A DNA stretch of 64,000 nucleotides from Micromonospora_J zhanjiangensis (GTDB taxonomy: Bacteria > Actinomycetota > Actinomycetes > Mycobacteriales > Micromonosporaceae), in the NCBI RefSeq assembly GCF_042650605.1, contig NZ_JBHSBN010000008.1, positions 186,001 to 250,000 of the forward strand, read 5' to 3'. Shown piece by piece: positions 8,979 through 19,392 of the stretch (position 1 is the first letter of the stretch; each line of letters opens with the position of its first letter). Both the position numbers and the translations under genes were made by a program. The notes below the pieces were generated by a model, which saw only the letters and a list, made by a program, of their open reading frames with translations, did not search any database and had not been told where the DNA came from.

Positions 8979-10375
8979 TCGGCCTCCGCTTCGGGCACGC
9001 CCAGTTCGTTGAGGAAAGACTTGGCCCAGTGACCCACGTCGTGGCTGCGCAGGTGCCGCTGCATGATCCGCATCCGGCGCCGGGCCTCACCCCGTTCCAC
9101 GTGTACGGCACGTAGCAGGGCGTCCTTGACCCCGTCCGGGTCGTGCGGGTTGCAGAGGTATGCCTGACGCAGTTCGGTCGCGGCGCCGGCGAACTCGCTG
9201 AGCACGAGCGCGCCACCGGTATCGGCACGTGCCGCTACGTACTCCTTGGCCACCAGGTTCATTCCGTCTCGCAGGGGGGTCACCATCATGACGTCGGCCG
9301 CGCAGTACAGCGCGGCCAGTTCACTGCGACTGTACGACTGGTGGAGGTAGTGCACGGCGGGTACGCCGACTCTGGCGAATTCCCCGTTGATCCGACCAAC
9401 TTCACGTTCAACTTTGACCCTAAGAGCCTGGTAGTGCTCCACCCGCTCCCGGCTGGGCGTCGCCACCTGCACCATGACGGCGTCCGGAACTGTCAACTTT
9501 CCGTCAGTCAGTAGCTCTCGGAAGGCCTTGAGGCGTAGTTCGATGCCCTTGGTGTAGTCGAGCCGGTCGACGCCCAGGATGATCGTCTTCGGGTCGCCCA
9601 GTTCGGCGCGGATCTGCTTGGCGCGGGCCTGGACCTGCGGGTCGGTCGCCATCCGCTCCATCTCGGCGACGTCGATGGAGATCGGGAACGCGCCGGCCTT
9701 CACCTGCCGTCCGTCGACCTGGATCATCTGGCCCTCGTAGCGCAGGCCGAGCAGGTGCCGGGCCAGCCGGACGAAGTTCTGCGCCGCCAGCCGCTGCTGG
9801 AAGCCGACCAGGTCGGCGCCGAGCAGGCCGCGCAGCACCTCCGCCCGCAGCGGCATCTGCATGAACAGTTCGATCGGCGGGAACGGGATGTGCAGGAAGA
9901 AACCGATCCGCAGGTCGGGACGCAGCTCCCGGAGCATGGCCGGCACCAGCTGCAACTGGTAGTCCTGCACCCAGACGGTGGCGCCCTCGGCCGCCACCTC
10001 GGCGGTGGCCTCGGCGAACCGGGCGTTGACCAGCCGGTACGCCTCCCGCCAGCGCCGCTTGTAGGCGGGCGTCTCGACCGCGTCGTGGTAGAGCGGCCAG
10101 ATCGTCGCGTTCGACTGACCCTCGTAGTAGCGCTCCAGTTCCTGAGCGCTCAGCGGCACCGGGTGCAGCCCGATGCCGTCCAGCTCGAAGGGCTCCGGCG
10201 CGGGGCCCACCCCGCCGGCCCAGCCGACCCAGGTGCCCTGGTGCTCCACCAGGACCGGATGCAGTGCGGTCACCAGGCCGCCGGGGCTCCGGCGCCACTG
10301 CTTGCCCTCGGGGGTGGTCACCTCGTCGACGGGCAGGCGATTGGCCACGACCACGAACGAACTCCGTACCGTCAC
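8975..10375 (-). CDS. otsA: Trehalose-6-phosphate synthase
   Basis: A GT20 glycosyltransferase of about 466 residues that joins glucose from a nucleotide sugar to glucose-6-phosphate. Key motifs are RSPGGLVTAL, the VWVQDYQLQLVPAMLR segment, GVDRLDYTKGIELRL (phosphate and sugar binding) and PLRDGMNLVAKEYVA. The frame is open upstream to 10660, but the conserved fold begins at MTVRSSFVVVANRLP. A GTG at 10375 with GGAGG ten bases upstream fits that start. It is the first gene of a two-gene operon with the phosphatase fusion and diverges from ettA. Confidence 0.93.
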   Translation of the reverse strand: MTVRSSFVVVANRLPVDEVTTPEGKQWRRSPGGLVTALHPVLVEHQGTWVGWAGGVGPAPEPFELDGIGLHPVPLSAQELERYYEGQSNATIWPLYHDAVETPAYKRRWREAYRLVNARFAEATAEVAAEGATVWVQDYQLQLVPAMLRELRPDLRIGFFLHIPFPPIELFMQMPLRAEVLRGLLGADLVGFQQRLAAQNFVRLARHLLGLRYEGQMIQVDGRQVKAGAFPISIDVAEMERMATDPQVQARAKQIRAELGDPKTIILGVDRLDYTKGIELRLKAFRELLTDGKLTVPDAVMVQVATPSRERVEHYQALRVKVEREVGRINGEFARVGVPAVHYLHQSYSRSELAALYCAADVMMVTPLRDGMNLVAKEYVAARADTGGALVLSEFAGAATELRQAYLCNPHDPDGVKDALLRAVHVERGEARRRMRIMQRHLRSHDVGHWAKSFLNELGVPEAEAE

Positions 10376-10686
10376 GCTCCGCACACCTCCGGTGATTACG
10401 GGTCCCGTGCTGAGCCTACTGATCGCCGCGACCAGGCTGAGCATCCCGTACCAGTCTTTCTGCCCCGTGGGACGGGCGGACGAAACGCCTGGTGATCGTT
10501 TCAACATCGGCCGGGCGCGGCGCGGCCCGCGTGGGGCGATGTGGGCCCGGCCCGCCCCGCCTGACAGGATTGGCCACCTGTCAGGATTGAGCTGGCCGCC
10601 GGGATCGACCCGGCCGGCCGGACACCGGTGGCGTTTCGCCGACCGCACGGACTTTCGCACCCAGACTTACGGAGGTAGGCCGCACC
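10376..10686. promoter_or_regulatory. Divergent regulatory region between otsA and ettA
   Basis: This 311-bp gap must hold promoters for both divergent genes. The clearest element is a perfect inverted repeat with 9-base arms, CCTGACAGG (10560-10568) and CCTGTCAGG (10577-10585), separated by 8 bases; CAGGATTG also recurs as a direct repeat 17 bases apart (10565 and 10582). I saw no gene here and could not assign -10/-35 boxes with confidence. Confidence 0.5.
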
Positions 10687-12355
<1,669 letters not shown>

Positions 12356-12363
<8 letters not shown>

Positions 12364-12832
12364 TCCGGCCCGGTACACCTACCACTGCGCGCTGCGCTGG
12401 TCGGACCTGGACGCGTACGGCCACGTCAACAACGCCCGCTTCCTCACCCTGTACGAGGAGGCGCGGGTGGCGTTGATGTTCGTCGGCGGCCGGGCCTGGG
12501 GAGTGGACTCGTTCGCCGACGGGGTGGTCATCAGCCGGCACGAGGTCGACTACCTCCGACCGGTCGACTACGGCCTCGGCCGGGCCACCGCCGAGCAGGC
12601 ACCGACGGTGCGGATCGAGCTGTGGGTCGAGGAGATCCGGGCCTCCCGGTTCACCATCCGGTACGAGCTGTTCGACGGCGAGGTGCTGGCCAGCCGGGCC
12701 CGTTCCGTACTCGTGCCGTTCGACCTGCGACGGCAGGCGCCCCGCCGGCTCACCGACGCCGAACGGGCCTTCCTGGAGCCGTACGCGGTGCCGGCGGCGG
12801 CACCGGTGGGCGGGGTCGACGGCGGTGCGTGA
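12356..12832 (+). CDS. Hotdog-fold acyl-CoA thioesterase
   Basis: 158 residues resembling the 4-hydroxybenzoyl-CoA thioesterase/YbgC group: RWSDLDAYGHVNNARFLTLYEEAR contains the D-x-x-G-H-V-N active-site pattern with the catalytic Asp. It should hydrolyse an acyl-CoA thioester in the cytoplasm; the acyl group is unknown. The GTG start lies inside the end of ettA and the stop overlaps the next gene by 8 bases, so it is in an ettA operon. Confidence 0.85.
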
Positions 12833-13532
12833 CCGGATCGGAGCGGACCACCCCGGGCACGGCCTGACCGGGGTGGCCGACGCCGGGGCGTTCCTGGCCC
12901 GGCTCACCCGCCTGGAACCGGCCGCCCTGGTCCGGTTGCGGTCCAACCCGGCCACCGGTCGTACGGACCTGTGGGCCCGGCTGCCGTGGACCGTGTTGGC
13001 CGGTCGGTCGGTGGCCGGTCCCGGTCCGGGGGACGCCACGGTGTCCGCGGCGGACCTGCTGGCCGAACTCGGCGCGGCCGGGACCCGGCTGCCGGCCCGC
13101 CGGGACGCCGACTGGCGGTGGCCGCTGCCGGGCCCGCCGGGACCGGTGGTGGACCAGCTCGCCGGGGCGGACCTGCGACGGATCGCCGCGGCCGCGGCCG
13201 GCGCGCTCCGGTCCGCCGCCACGGAGGGGGTAGGCGGCCGGGCGGTGGGCCAGCGGGCCGTCCGGGACGCGCTGCTGGATCACGTGGCGGTGGTGGTGAC
13301 CGGCACCCCGGACGGCACCACCACGGAGGTACGGGTGGAGGTGTCCCAGCGGCTGGTCCAGGCGGTCGTCCGGATGGGCTTCCTCGGTGTCGATCCGCCG
13401 GCCGGCATGGACCGGGTCCAGGTACGCCGGGCCGGCCGGTGGACCGGGCTGCTGGCACCGTACGGATCAGCTTGGTTACTCAGTGGTAGTCCCCTGGTGC
13501 TCAATCCGCGTTCAGGTCAGCCGTTCGGCTGA
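12825..13532 (+). CDS. Conserved hypothetical protein
   Basis: 235 residues, Ala/Arg/Gly-rich, with no signal peptide, membrane segment or catalytic motif that I recognise. The C-terminal half has alternating strands (VAVVVTGTPDGTTTEVRVEVSQRLVQAVVRMGFLG) ending in a short hydrophobic tail. Codon use matches its neighbours, and the start overlaps the thioesterase stop by 8 bases, so translation is probably coupled. Function unknown. Confidence 0.7.
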   Translation: MRDRIGADHPGHGLTGVADAGAFLARLTRLEPAALVRLRSNPATGRTDLWARLPWTVLAGRSVAGPGPGDATVSAADLLAELGAAGTRLPARRDADWRWPLPGPPGPVVDQLAGADLRRIAAAAAGALRSAATEGVGGRAVGQRAVRDALLDHVAVVVTGTPDGTTTEVRVEVSQRLVQAVVRMGFLGVDPPAGMDRVQVRRAGRWTGLLAPYGSAWLLSGSPLVLNPRSGQPFG

Positions 13533-13665
13533 TGCCGTATGGACTGTCTGGTTTGGTGCACACGTTGGGGGGGTGCCTCGGGCCGGCTATCCGGGTACCG
13601 TCGGGCCTCGGATCCAACGCACCGTAGGCGTATGGATCCGCTGGGGAGCGAGGTGCAACGAAGCG

Positions 13666-14253
13666 ATGCCGTGGTGGTCATGGCGTCCCGGTCACACCGG
13701 TGCCGGTGAACCGGAGACACGCAGCAGCGGAACTACTGTCGACAGCAGCGTCCGGCTCGGACCCCCCGCGCCGCGGGAGCCGGAACACGACTGCAGACCC
13801 GCCGACCTGTCGGCGATGCGCGAGATGCCGGCCACCGTCGCGCCGGTGACCCTGCGCCGGGTCGGCGACGCGCTGGACATGTTGGACGTCCGCTTCCTCG
13901 CGGACGGGGACGGCAGCCTGTTGGCGATGTGGGAGCGCCACGCGTTGCTGTTCACTTTGGAGGGGCCGGAGGACGAGATCCTGGTCATGCGGGCCCGACC
14001 GCACGCGACGGTGCCGCCGGACTGGGCCGACCGGGCCTACCGGGTGGTCAACGAGTGGAACCACACCCGCCGGTTCTGCAAGGCGTACGTCGGGGATCCC
14101 ACCGAACGCGGTCAACTGCCCATCTACGCCGAGCTGCAGGTGCCGCTCAGCGCCGGGGCGCACGACGCGTTACTGGTCGAGATGCTGGACTGCGGTGCCG
14201 CGGTGGCCACCACCTTCGTCGACTGGCTGCACGACGAGGGAGCCCTGCTCTAG
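13666..14253 (+). CDS. YbjN domain protein
   Basis: About 195 residues. The C-terminal 140 match the YbjN/type III chaperone-like fold: VTLRRVGDALDMLDVRFLADGDGSLLAMWERHALLFTLEG, then WNHTRRFCKAYVGDP and YAELQVPLSAG. These small cytoplasmic proteins are thought to act as chaperone-like or stress-response factors; the partner is unknown. The reading frame is open to 13387, but upstream it overlaps the previous gene and looks non-coding. The ATG at 13666 follows a GAGG site about 12 bases away. It ends tail to tail with the hemoglobin gene, the two TAG stops sharing CTAG. Confidence 0.8.
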   Translation: MPWWSWRPGHTGAGEPETRSSGTTVDSSVRLGPPAPREPEHDCRPADLSAMREMPATVAPVTLRRVGDALDMLDVRFLADGDGSLLAMWERHALLFTLEGPEDEILVMRARPHATVPPDWADRAYRVVNEWNHTRRFCKAYVGDPTERGQLPIYAELQVPLSAGAHDALLVEMLDCGAAVATTFVDWLHDEGALL

Positions 14254-14669
14254 GGCAGGTCGTGATCCGTGTTGACCATGAAGTAGGCGGCCCGCTCCAG
14301 GTAGTCCCAGAGCGTGGTCGCCTGCTCCTCGGTCAGGTCGATGCTGTCCACCGCCCGCCGCATGTGGCGCAGCCAGGCGTCCCGGGCGGCCGGTGAGACG
14401 GCGAACGGCGCGTGCCGCATCCGCAGTCGCGGGTGCCCACGCTCGGCGGAGTAGGTGTTCGGCCCGCCCCAGTACTGGATCAGGAAGAGGGTCAGTCGGT
14501 CGGCCGCCGGGCCGAGGTCCGCCTCCGGGTACATCGGCCGCAGCAGGGGGTCGTCGGCGACGCCCAGGTAGAACTCGTCCACCAGCTTGCGGAACGTCGG
14601 CTCGCCGCCGACCGCCTCGAAGAAGGTCGTCGACGGTCGCGCCTGGGCGGGGTCACCTGCGGAAGTCAC
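14250..14669 (-). CDS. glbO: Group II truncated hemoglobin (GlbO/TrbO type)
   Basis: 139 residues with the short 2-over-2 globin pattern: FFEAVGGEPTFRKLVDEFY, then YPEADLGPAADRLTLFLIQYWGG and HPRLRMRHAPF, where the RHAPF histidine is the expected proximal heme ligand and the Trp in IQYWGG is the G8-type group II residue. Such proteins bind O2 or NO and may handle oxidative or nitrosative stress. GTG at 14669 with AGGATGG upstream is the likely start. It is separated from the MFS gene on the same strand by about 70 bases. Confidence 0.92.
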   Translation of the reverse strand: MTSAGDPAQARPSTTFFEAVGGEPTFRKLVDEFYLGVADDPLLRPMYPEADLGPAADRLTLFLIQYWGGPNTYSAERGHPRLRMRHAPFAVSPAARDAWLRHMRRAVDSIDLTEEQATTLWDYLERAAYFMVNTDHDLP

Positions 14670-14737
14670 CGTTCCATCCTGCCAGGTGCCTGCCGCCCGG
14701 GAACGGTGCGACCGCTCACACCGGCGCCCCGGTCGGG

Positions 14738-16132
14738 TCAGACCGTGCGGGCGCCGGCCTGGGGGTTGGTGGTCGGTTCCGACGTACCGTTCGGCCGGGC
14801 CGGTGCCGGACGGTCCCGCGGTCCGGGAGTGGCGGGCGGCCCCGGCGGCACCCGGGGCCCGCTCTGGTTCCGGTCGACGGCCGCCGCGATGGCGGCGTTG
14901 AACTGGTCGGGGGTGGGCCAGCGCGCCGCCACCAGCAGCATGAGCAGGACACCGGCCAGACTCCACAGCCCGACCACCCGGGGCAGCGCGAAGTGGCTGG
15001 CGAGCGCGCCGGTGACCAGCACCGCGCCGCCCTGGGCCACCTGCAGCCCGGTGGACACGACACTGAAGGCGCGGGCCCGGTAACCGTTCGGCAGGGCCTG
15101 GACGAACAGACCGTTGGCCACCGGCAGGATGCCCGCCACCAGGAAGCCGCAGACGGCGCTGAGCAGCGCCATCACCGCGGGGTGCGGCCCCAGTAGGGCG
15201 GGCACCAGGACCAGCGGCGACAGCACCAGGAACGGGCGGACCAGTGCCTGCCGGACACCGGGTCGGACCAGCCGGCTGATCAGCAGCCCGCCGATGATGA
15301 AGCCGACCGGGTTGGCGGCCATCAGCAGCGCCTGGGCGACGCCGCGCTGGGCGCTGTCGGCGCCGTACTTGCCGGCCCAACCGGCGGCCAGACCCTCCGG
15401 CACGATGGCGAAGAGCACCGAGGTCCAGACCACGATGGCGACTGCCCGCAGCACCGGATTGCCCAGCACGATGGTGAAGCCCTCGCCGATCTCGTGCAGC
15501 AGGTGACTGTCGGGGGCACGGTGGCTGGCCGACGGACGCCGGTGGACCCCGAAGGTCAGGATCAGCGCGGACAACGCGAAGGACGCGGCGTTGATCAGAA
15601 GGGCGACCATGGGGTTCCACGCCGCGATCGTGCCGCCGGCCGCGTACCCGGCGACCTGTGCGACCTGGGCGGTGCTGGCCTGCACGGACAGGCCGACCAC
15701 CAGCCGGTCGCCGGTGAGCACCAGGGGGATGAGCGCCGATCTGACGGCCTGGCTGGGCGAGTTGGCCAGGGTGGTCAGGAAGAGCAGGCCGAGCACCATC
15801 CAGACCGACAGGTCGAGGACGGCGAGCAGCGCGATCAGCGTCATCCGGGCCAGGTCACAGATGATCATGACGGTCCGGTACGGGTACCGCTCGGCGAGCG
15901 CGGCGAGGAACGGTCCGCCGAGCAGCCACGGCAGATAGCTCAGCGCGAACGCGGCGGCGGACAGCCCGACGGAGCGGGTCTCCTGGTAGACCAGTGCCGT
16001 GACGGCGGCCTTGGCGATGTAGTCACCGAGCCAGGACAGCGTGGACGACGCGAAGATCGCCCGGTATTCGGCCTGGCCGAATACCTCGCCGAAGGTGGCC
16101 GGTCGCTCTCGGGCACCCGTCTGGTCGGACAC
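14738..16132 (-). CDS. Major facilitator superfamily transporter
   Basis: About 464 residues with roughly 12 hydrophobic segments between residues 15 and 400 and a Pro/Arg-rich cytoplasmic tail of about 55 residues. The cytoplasmic loop AERYPYRTVMIICDLARM after the second or third helix is the MFS motif A position. The layout (LAALAERYPYRTVMIICDLARMTLIALL) resembles macrolide/multidrug efflux or lysophospholipid transporter-like permeases of actinomycetes. The substrate is unknown. A GTG at 16132 has GGAGG five bases upstream, better placed than the ATG at 16144, which itself overlaps that ribosome site. Confidence 0.87.
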   Translation of the reverse strand: MSDQTGARERPATFGEVFGQAEYRAIFASSTLSWLGDYIAKAAVTALVYQETRSVGLSAAAFALSYLPWLLGGPFLAALAERYPYRTVMIICDLARMTLIALLAVLDLSVWMVLGLLFLTTLANSPSQAVRSALIPLVLTGDRLVVGLSVQASTAQVAQVAGYAAGGTIAAWNPMVALLINAASFALSALILTFGVHRRPSASHRAPDSHLLHEIGEGFTIVLGNPVLRAVAIVVWTSVLFAIVPEGLAAGWAGKYGADSAQRGVAQALLMAANPVGFIIGGLLISRLVRPGVRQALVRPFLVLSPLVLVPALLGPHPAVMALLSAVCGFLVAGILPVANGLFVQALPNGYRARAFSVVSTGLQVAQGGAVLVTGALASHFALPRVVGLWSLAGVLLMLLVAARWPTPDQFNAAIAAAVDRNQSGPRVPPGPPATPGPRDRPAPARPNGTSEPTTNPQAGARTV

Positions 16133-16436
16133 CAGGGCCTCCATCGCTCTCGACCGCTGACCACTCGTGATGGAGCCGCCGAAGATGTTGTCAGACGGAC
16201 GGATCAGCTAGGTCTTCGTCACGCTCCGGAACTGCCATTTCTCCGGATTTTGCAGGATCGTCTGACCACTGGCTAGTGCGAATGGGCGGTTCGTCGTATC
16301 TCCGACTGAACGAACGGACGATACCTGACCGTCTGGCTGGAGCGCGACCCCTGCATCGTCGAATGCCACTGCATCTGCACCTGCATCGGGGTCCGTTGCC
16401 CAGGTCGTTGTCGGCGGTCCGGCCGTACCGGCAGTT
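16133..16436. other. Intergenic stretch between the MFS and MscS genes
   Basis: About 300 bases of lower GC than its surroundings lie between two minus-strand genes. An 88-codon minus-strand frame here (16208-16474) overlaps the end of the channel gene and has no motif or ribosome site, so I did not call it. The stretch probably carries the MFS promoter; no clear -35/-10 pair was seen. Confidence 0.4.
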
Positions 16437-17519
16437 CTAGGTCGCGCCGCCCTGGCCGGTTTCGCCGGTTCCACCGGGCGGAGTCGCCGGCCGCGGGAAC
16501 ATCCGGGCCGCGGCGATCCGCTCGGTGATGCCGGAGCTGTTCAGCGCCTCGGCCAGTCGCCGGCGCAGCTCCCGGCCGACCGCGAGCTGCCCGTCGGCGG
16601 TGGTCTTGGCGACGGTACGGATCACCGTGCCGTCGACGGTGATCTGCTCGACGCCCAGCACCTCGGGCGGCTCCACGATCGACCGGGCCAGTTCGGGATC
16701 CAGCGCCACCGATTCGGCGGCGGTCCGCAGCACGGCGGTGGCCTCCTCGGTGCTGGCGAAACCGATCGGGAGATCGATGACGACCATAGCCCAGCCCTGG
16801 CTCTTGTTGCCGACCCGGACGATTTCGCCGTTCCGGATGTACCAGAGCACGCCGCGACCGTCCCGAATGGTGGTGATCCGCAGACCGACCGCCTCGACCA
16901 CCCCGGTGGCCTCGCCCAGGTCGACCGTGTCGCCCACCCCGTACTGGTCTTCCAGCAGCATGAACAGGCCGGCGATCAGATCCTTGACCAGTGACTGCGC
17001 GCCGAAGCCGATCGCCACGCCGGCGATGCCGGCGCTGGCCAGCAGCGGCCCGAGGTTGAAACTGAGTTCGCTGAGCACCTGCAGCACCGCGATCGAGAAG
17101 ACCACCGCGGTCACCGTGCTGCGCAACACCGAGCCGATCGCCTCGGCCCGTTGCCGCCGCCGCTCCGGGTAGACCAGCGCCGGGTCGATCCCGGTGCCGG
17201 ACGGGGCCCGCTCGCGCAGCGGCCGGAGCACCGTGGGCACCGAGGTCTCCGCCGTGGTGCGCACCAGGCGGTTGATCGTGCGGTGCAGCAGGAACCGGGC
17301 CAGCAGCGCGCCCAGCAGGATCAGCACGATGGTCAGCGGCTTGAGCAGGATCCAGTAGCTGCCCTCGGCGAACCAGACCGACTTGGTCACGTCGAAGACC
17401 TGCCTGCACCATGCGTCGTCGAGGCAACTCTGGCTGGGTCCGGGGGTGTGCCCGGTGACGGGCGACGGGGTCGGCTCGGCGAGCAGGCGCAGGACGGTCA
17501 CGATGCCTTCGTACCGCAT
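16437..17519 (-). CDS. Small-conductance mechanosensitive channel (MscS family)
   Basis: 360 residues. Hydrophobic helices sit at about residues 55-75 and 130-155, followed by the pore-lining TM3 pattern NLGPLLASAGIAGVAIGFGAQSLVKDLIAGLFMLLEDQYGVGDTVDLG, the hallmark of MscS with its Gly/Ala packing and the linker to the beta domain. The soluble C terminus is of usual size. It releases osmolytes when membrane tension rises. The start at 17519 (MRYEG) has only a weak GGGGCG site. It diverges from the HNH gene. Confidence 0.92.
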   Translation of the reverse strand: MRYEGIVTVLRLLAEPTPSPVTGHTPGPSQSCLDDAWCRQVFDVTKSVWFAEGSYWILLKPLTIVLILLGALLARFLLHRTINRLVRTTAETSVPTVLRPLRERAPSGTGIDPALVYPERRRQRAEAIGSVLRSTVTAVVFSIAVLQVLSELSFNLGPLLASAGIAGVAIGFGAQSLVKDLIAGLFMLLEDQYGVGDTVDLGEATGVVEAVGLRITTIRDGRGVLWYIRNGEIVRVGNKSQGWAMVVIDLPIGFASTEEATAVLRTAAESVALDPELARSIVEPPEVLGVEQITVDGTVIRTVAKTTADGQLAVGRELRRRLAEALNSSGITERIAAARMFPRPATPPGGTGETGQGGAT

Positions 17520-17847
17520 CGCCCCGGGTCGGCATCGGCCGCCCCGGCGAGTGTCGGGCCGACCGTCCGGGGTGCCGGTCCGGACGCCCCGGCGGTCCGC
17601 GCCGCCACCCGTCCGGACGGCCGGGGCGTCCGGTCAACCAGGCGGAACCGGTCATCTCCCCGCCGGACCCGAAAGGTTCACCCAGGGGAGCCTGGATTAG
17701 TACGTGCAATCCCGGCACTGATCGGGGACGATTGGCGCACGGACGCCGGTGATCTGCCGGCGTCGGCCGTGGTTCCACCGGGACCGGGCCGCGGTCGACG
17801 GGCAGATGACGGGAGCGGGCGGCGACACGACCGGGAGGGTGAGCGCG
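17520..17847. promoter_or_regulatory. Divergent intergenic region between mscS and the HNH gene
   Basis: 328 bases with two inverted repeats. One has perfect 13-base arms at 17580-17592 and 17621-17633 around a 28-base loop that can fold further. The other is a GGATT-N9-AATCC element at 17694-17712. Both lie where an operator or 5' leader of mscS would be. No open frame here is convincing. Confidence 0.45.
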
Positions 17848-18381
17848 ATGCCTGACATACGACCCATGGTGGGCTCCGGCGTGCTGGTACTCAACGCCAC
17901 CTACGAGCCGCTGTGTGTCGTGTCGGTGCGTCGGGCGGCCATTCTCGTGCTGTCCGCCAAGGCGGTCTGCGTGGCCGACGGTGACGGATTCCTGCACAGT
18001 GCCCGGAACGCGCTGCCGGTCCCGTCCGTCGTGCGATTAACCCGATTTGTTCGGGTTCCGTACCGTACCCATGTCGGCCTCTCCCGACGGGCGATCTTCG
18101 CCCGGGACGGCTGGCGCTGCGCCTACTGCCGGGGTCCCGCCGAGACCATCGACCACGTCTTCCCGCGCAGCCGGGGTGGCCGGCACGCCTGGGAGAACGT
18201 GGTGGCGGCCTGCGCCAGGTGCAACCACACCAAGAGCGACCGGACCCCGGCCGAGTTGGGCTGGCGGTTGCACACCATGCCGGCGCCGCCCAAGGGGATG
18301 GCGTGGCGGGTGCTCGGCCACCGCACGCCCGACCCGCGCTGGGCCGACTGGCTCGACCTGCGCGAGGCCGAGGCGGCCTGA
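17848..18381 (+). CDS. HNH endonuclease family protein
   Basis: 177 residues. The C-terminal half carries a complete HNH/treble-clef signature: C-A-Y-C, then ETIDHVFPRSRGG, then ENVVAACARCNHTKSDR, with two CxxC pairs for zinc and the DH pair for metal-dependent phosphodiester cleavage. This small stand-alone type is common and well conserved in actinobacteria, apparently as a chromosomal gene of unknown role and not as a homing enzyme. The ATG at 17848 has GGGAGG nine bases upstream; an in-frame GTG at 17839 is closer to it and less likely. Confidence 0.88.
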   Translation: MPDIRPMVGSGVLVLNATYEPLCVVSVRRAAILVLSAKAVCVADGDGFLHSARNALPVPSVVRLTRFVRVPYRTHVGLSRRAIFARDGWRCAYCRGPAETIDHVFPRSRGGRHAWENVVAACARCNHTKSDRTPAELGWRLHTMPAPPKGMAWRVLGHRTPDPRWADWLDLREAEAA

Positions 18382-18445
18382 CCCGGTCGTCGTCCGGTCG
18401 GGCCGGCCGGCCGGGGTGGCGGATCGACCAGATCGACGGTCGGTG

Positions 18446-19282
18446 CTACCTGTGGGCGTTGACCAGGGAGGCGAAGACCACCACGTTGTCCGCGTACCCG
18501 AGGTGCCCGCCGACCCAGCGGCCGCCGCAGGTGATCAACCGCAGGTTGGGCCGGTGGAAGTCGCCGAACACCTCGTCGGGCGGCAGTTGACTCTTGTCGT
18601 ACCGCTTGAGGTTGTCGACCTCGAAGATCGCCACCGAGCCGTCGGCCCGGCTCACCTCCACCCGGTCACCCGGTCGGACCCGGCTCAACTCGTGGAACAC
18701 CGCCGGTCCGGTGCGGGTGTCGACGTGCCCGACGATCACCGCCGGTCCGTACTGGCCGGGGGTGGGGCTCTGGTCGTACCAGCCGGCCTCGTTCCAGCGC
18801 TCAGGCGGCGGCGGTGCGATCGTGCCGTCCGGGGCGAGCCCGGTGCTGGTCACCGGGGCCTGCAACTGGACCGACTTGATGGCGATGCCGACCGGCGGGC
18901 TCGGGTCGAGCACCGGGAACTTCGGCGGTGGCGTCCGGATCGCCGGCAGCAGCGCGCTCGGCACCAACGACGTCCCGGTGGCGTGCTGGTAGCCGAGCGC
19001 GGCGATGACCAAACCCAACAGCACCAGCACCACCGCGATCGGCAACCGCGGCGAGGATGCCCGGATCCGGGCCCGGTGGTGGAACGGGTACGGCCGCCGG
19101 CCGCCCCGCCGGGACCGCCCGGTCCGCCGTGGCGCCGGCGGCGGTGCCAGCGTGCCGGGGGCGACCGGATCATCCGGGTCCGGCGTCGGCACGCTGGCCG
19201 TCGACGCCTGCTCCGCGATCCGTACGACCGTCCGCAGCGCCCGTCTGCCGGGCGTTTCGTCGGGTCGCTGCTGGTCGGACAT
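18446..19282 (-). CDS. Class F sortase
   Basis: 278 residues: a cytoplasmic Pro/Arg-rich tail, one membrane helix (about residues 80-100, PIAVVLVLLGLVIAALGY), and an extracellular sortase domain. The catalytic His is in VIVGHVDT and the catalytic Cys in LRLITCGG, with a downstream polar stretch GYADNVVVFA. Sequence style and the single N-terminal anchor match actinobacterial class E/F sortases. It should attach a partner protein to the cell wall by transpeptidation. The neighbouring secreted protein, 110 bases upstream on the same strand, is the obvious candidate substrate. Confidence 0.87.
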   Translation of the reverse strand: MSDQQRPDETPGRRALRTVVRIAEQASTASVPTPDPDDPVAPGTLAPPPAPRRTGRSRRGGRRPYPFHHRARIRASSPRLPIAVVLVLLGLVIAALGYQHATGTSLVPSALLPAIRTPPPKFPVLDPSPPVGIAIKSVQLQAPVTSTGLAPDGTIAPPPPERWNEAGWYDQSPTPGQYGPAVIVGHVDTRTGPAVFHELSRVRPGDRVEVSRADGSVAIFEVDNLKRYDKSQLPPDEVFGDFHRPNLRLITCGGRWVGGHLGYADNVVVFASLVNAHR

Positions 19283-19392
19283 CCCGCGCCCCCTTCCGTG
19301 CTGTCAGCTCGGCCGGCCGCTGGTCAAGCCGCGGCCGGCCCGGCATCGGCGGACCCCGGCGTCGTCGACGGGCCGGCCCCGACGTCGGCGGG

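Noticed and set aside
10376..10660. N-terminal extension of OtsA by about 95 residues
   Set aside because: The conserved fold begins at the GTG at 10375, which has a good ribosome site, and the upstream residues are basic and low complexity.
13387..13665. Upstream extension of the YbjN-like protein
   Set aside because: The extension overlaps the previous gene, has unlikely composition (many Trp, Cys and Arg), and a better start with a ribosome site exists at 13666.
16208..16474. 88-codon minus-strand frame between the MFS and MscS genes
   Set aside because: It overlaps the end of the channel gene in another frame, has no ribosome site, and its sequence is low complexity.
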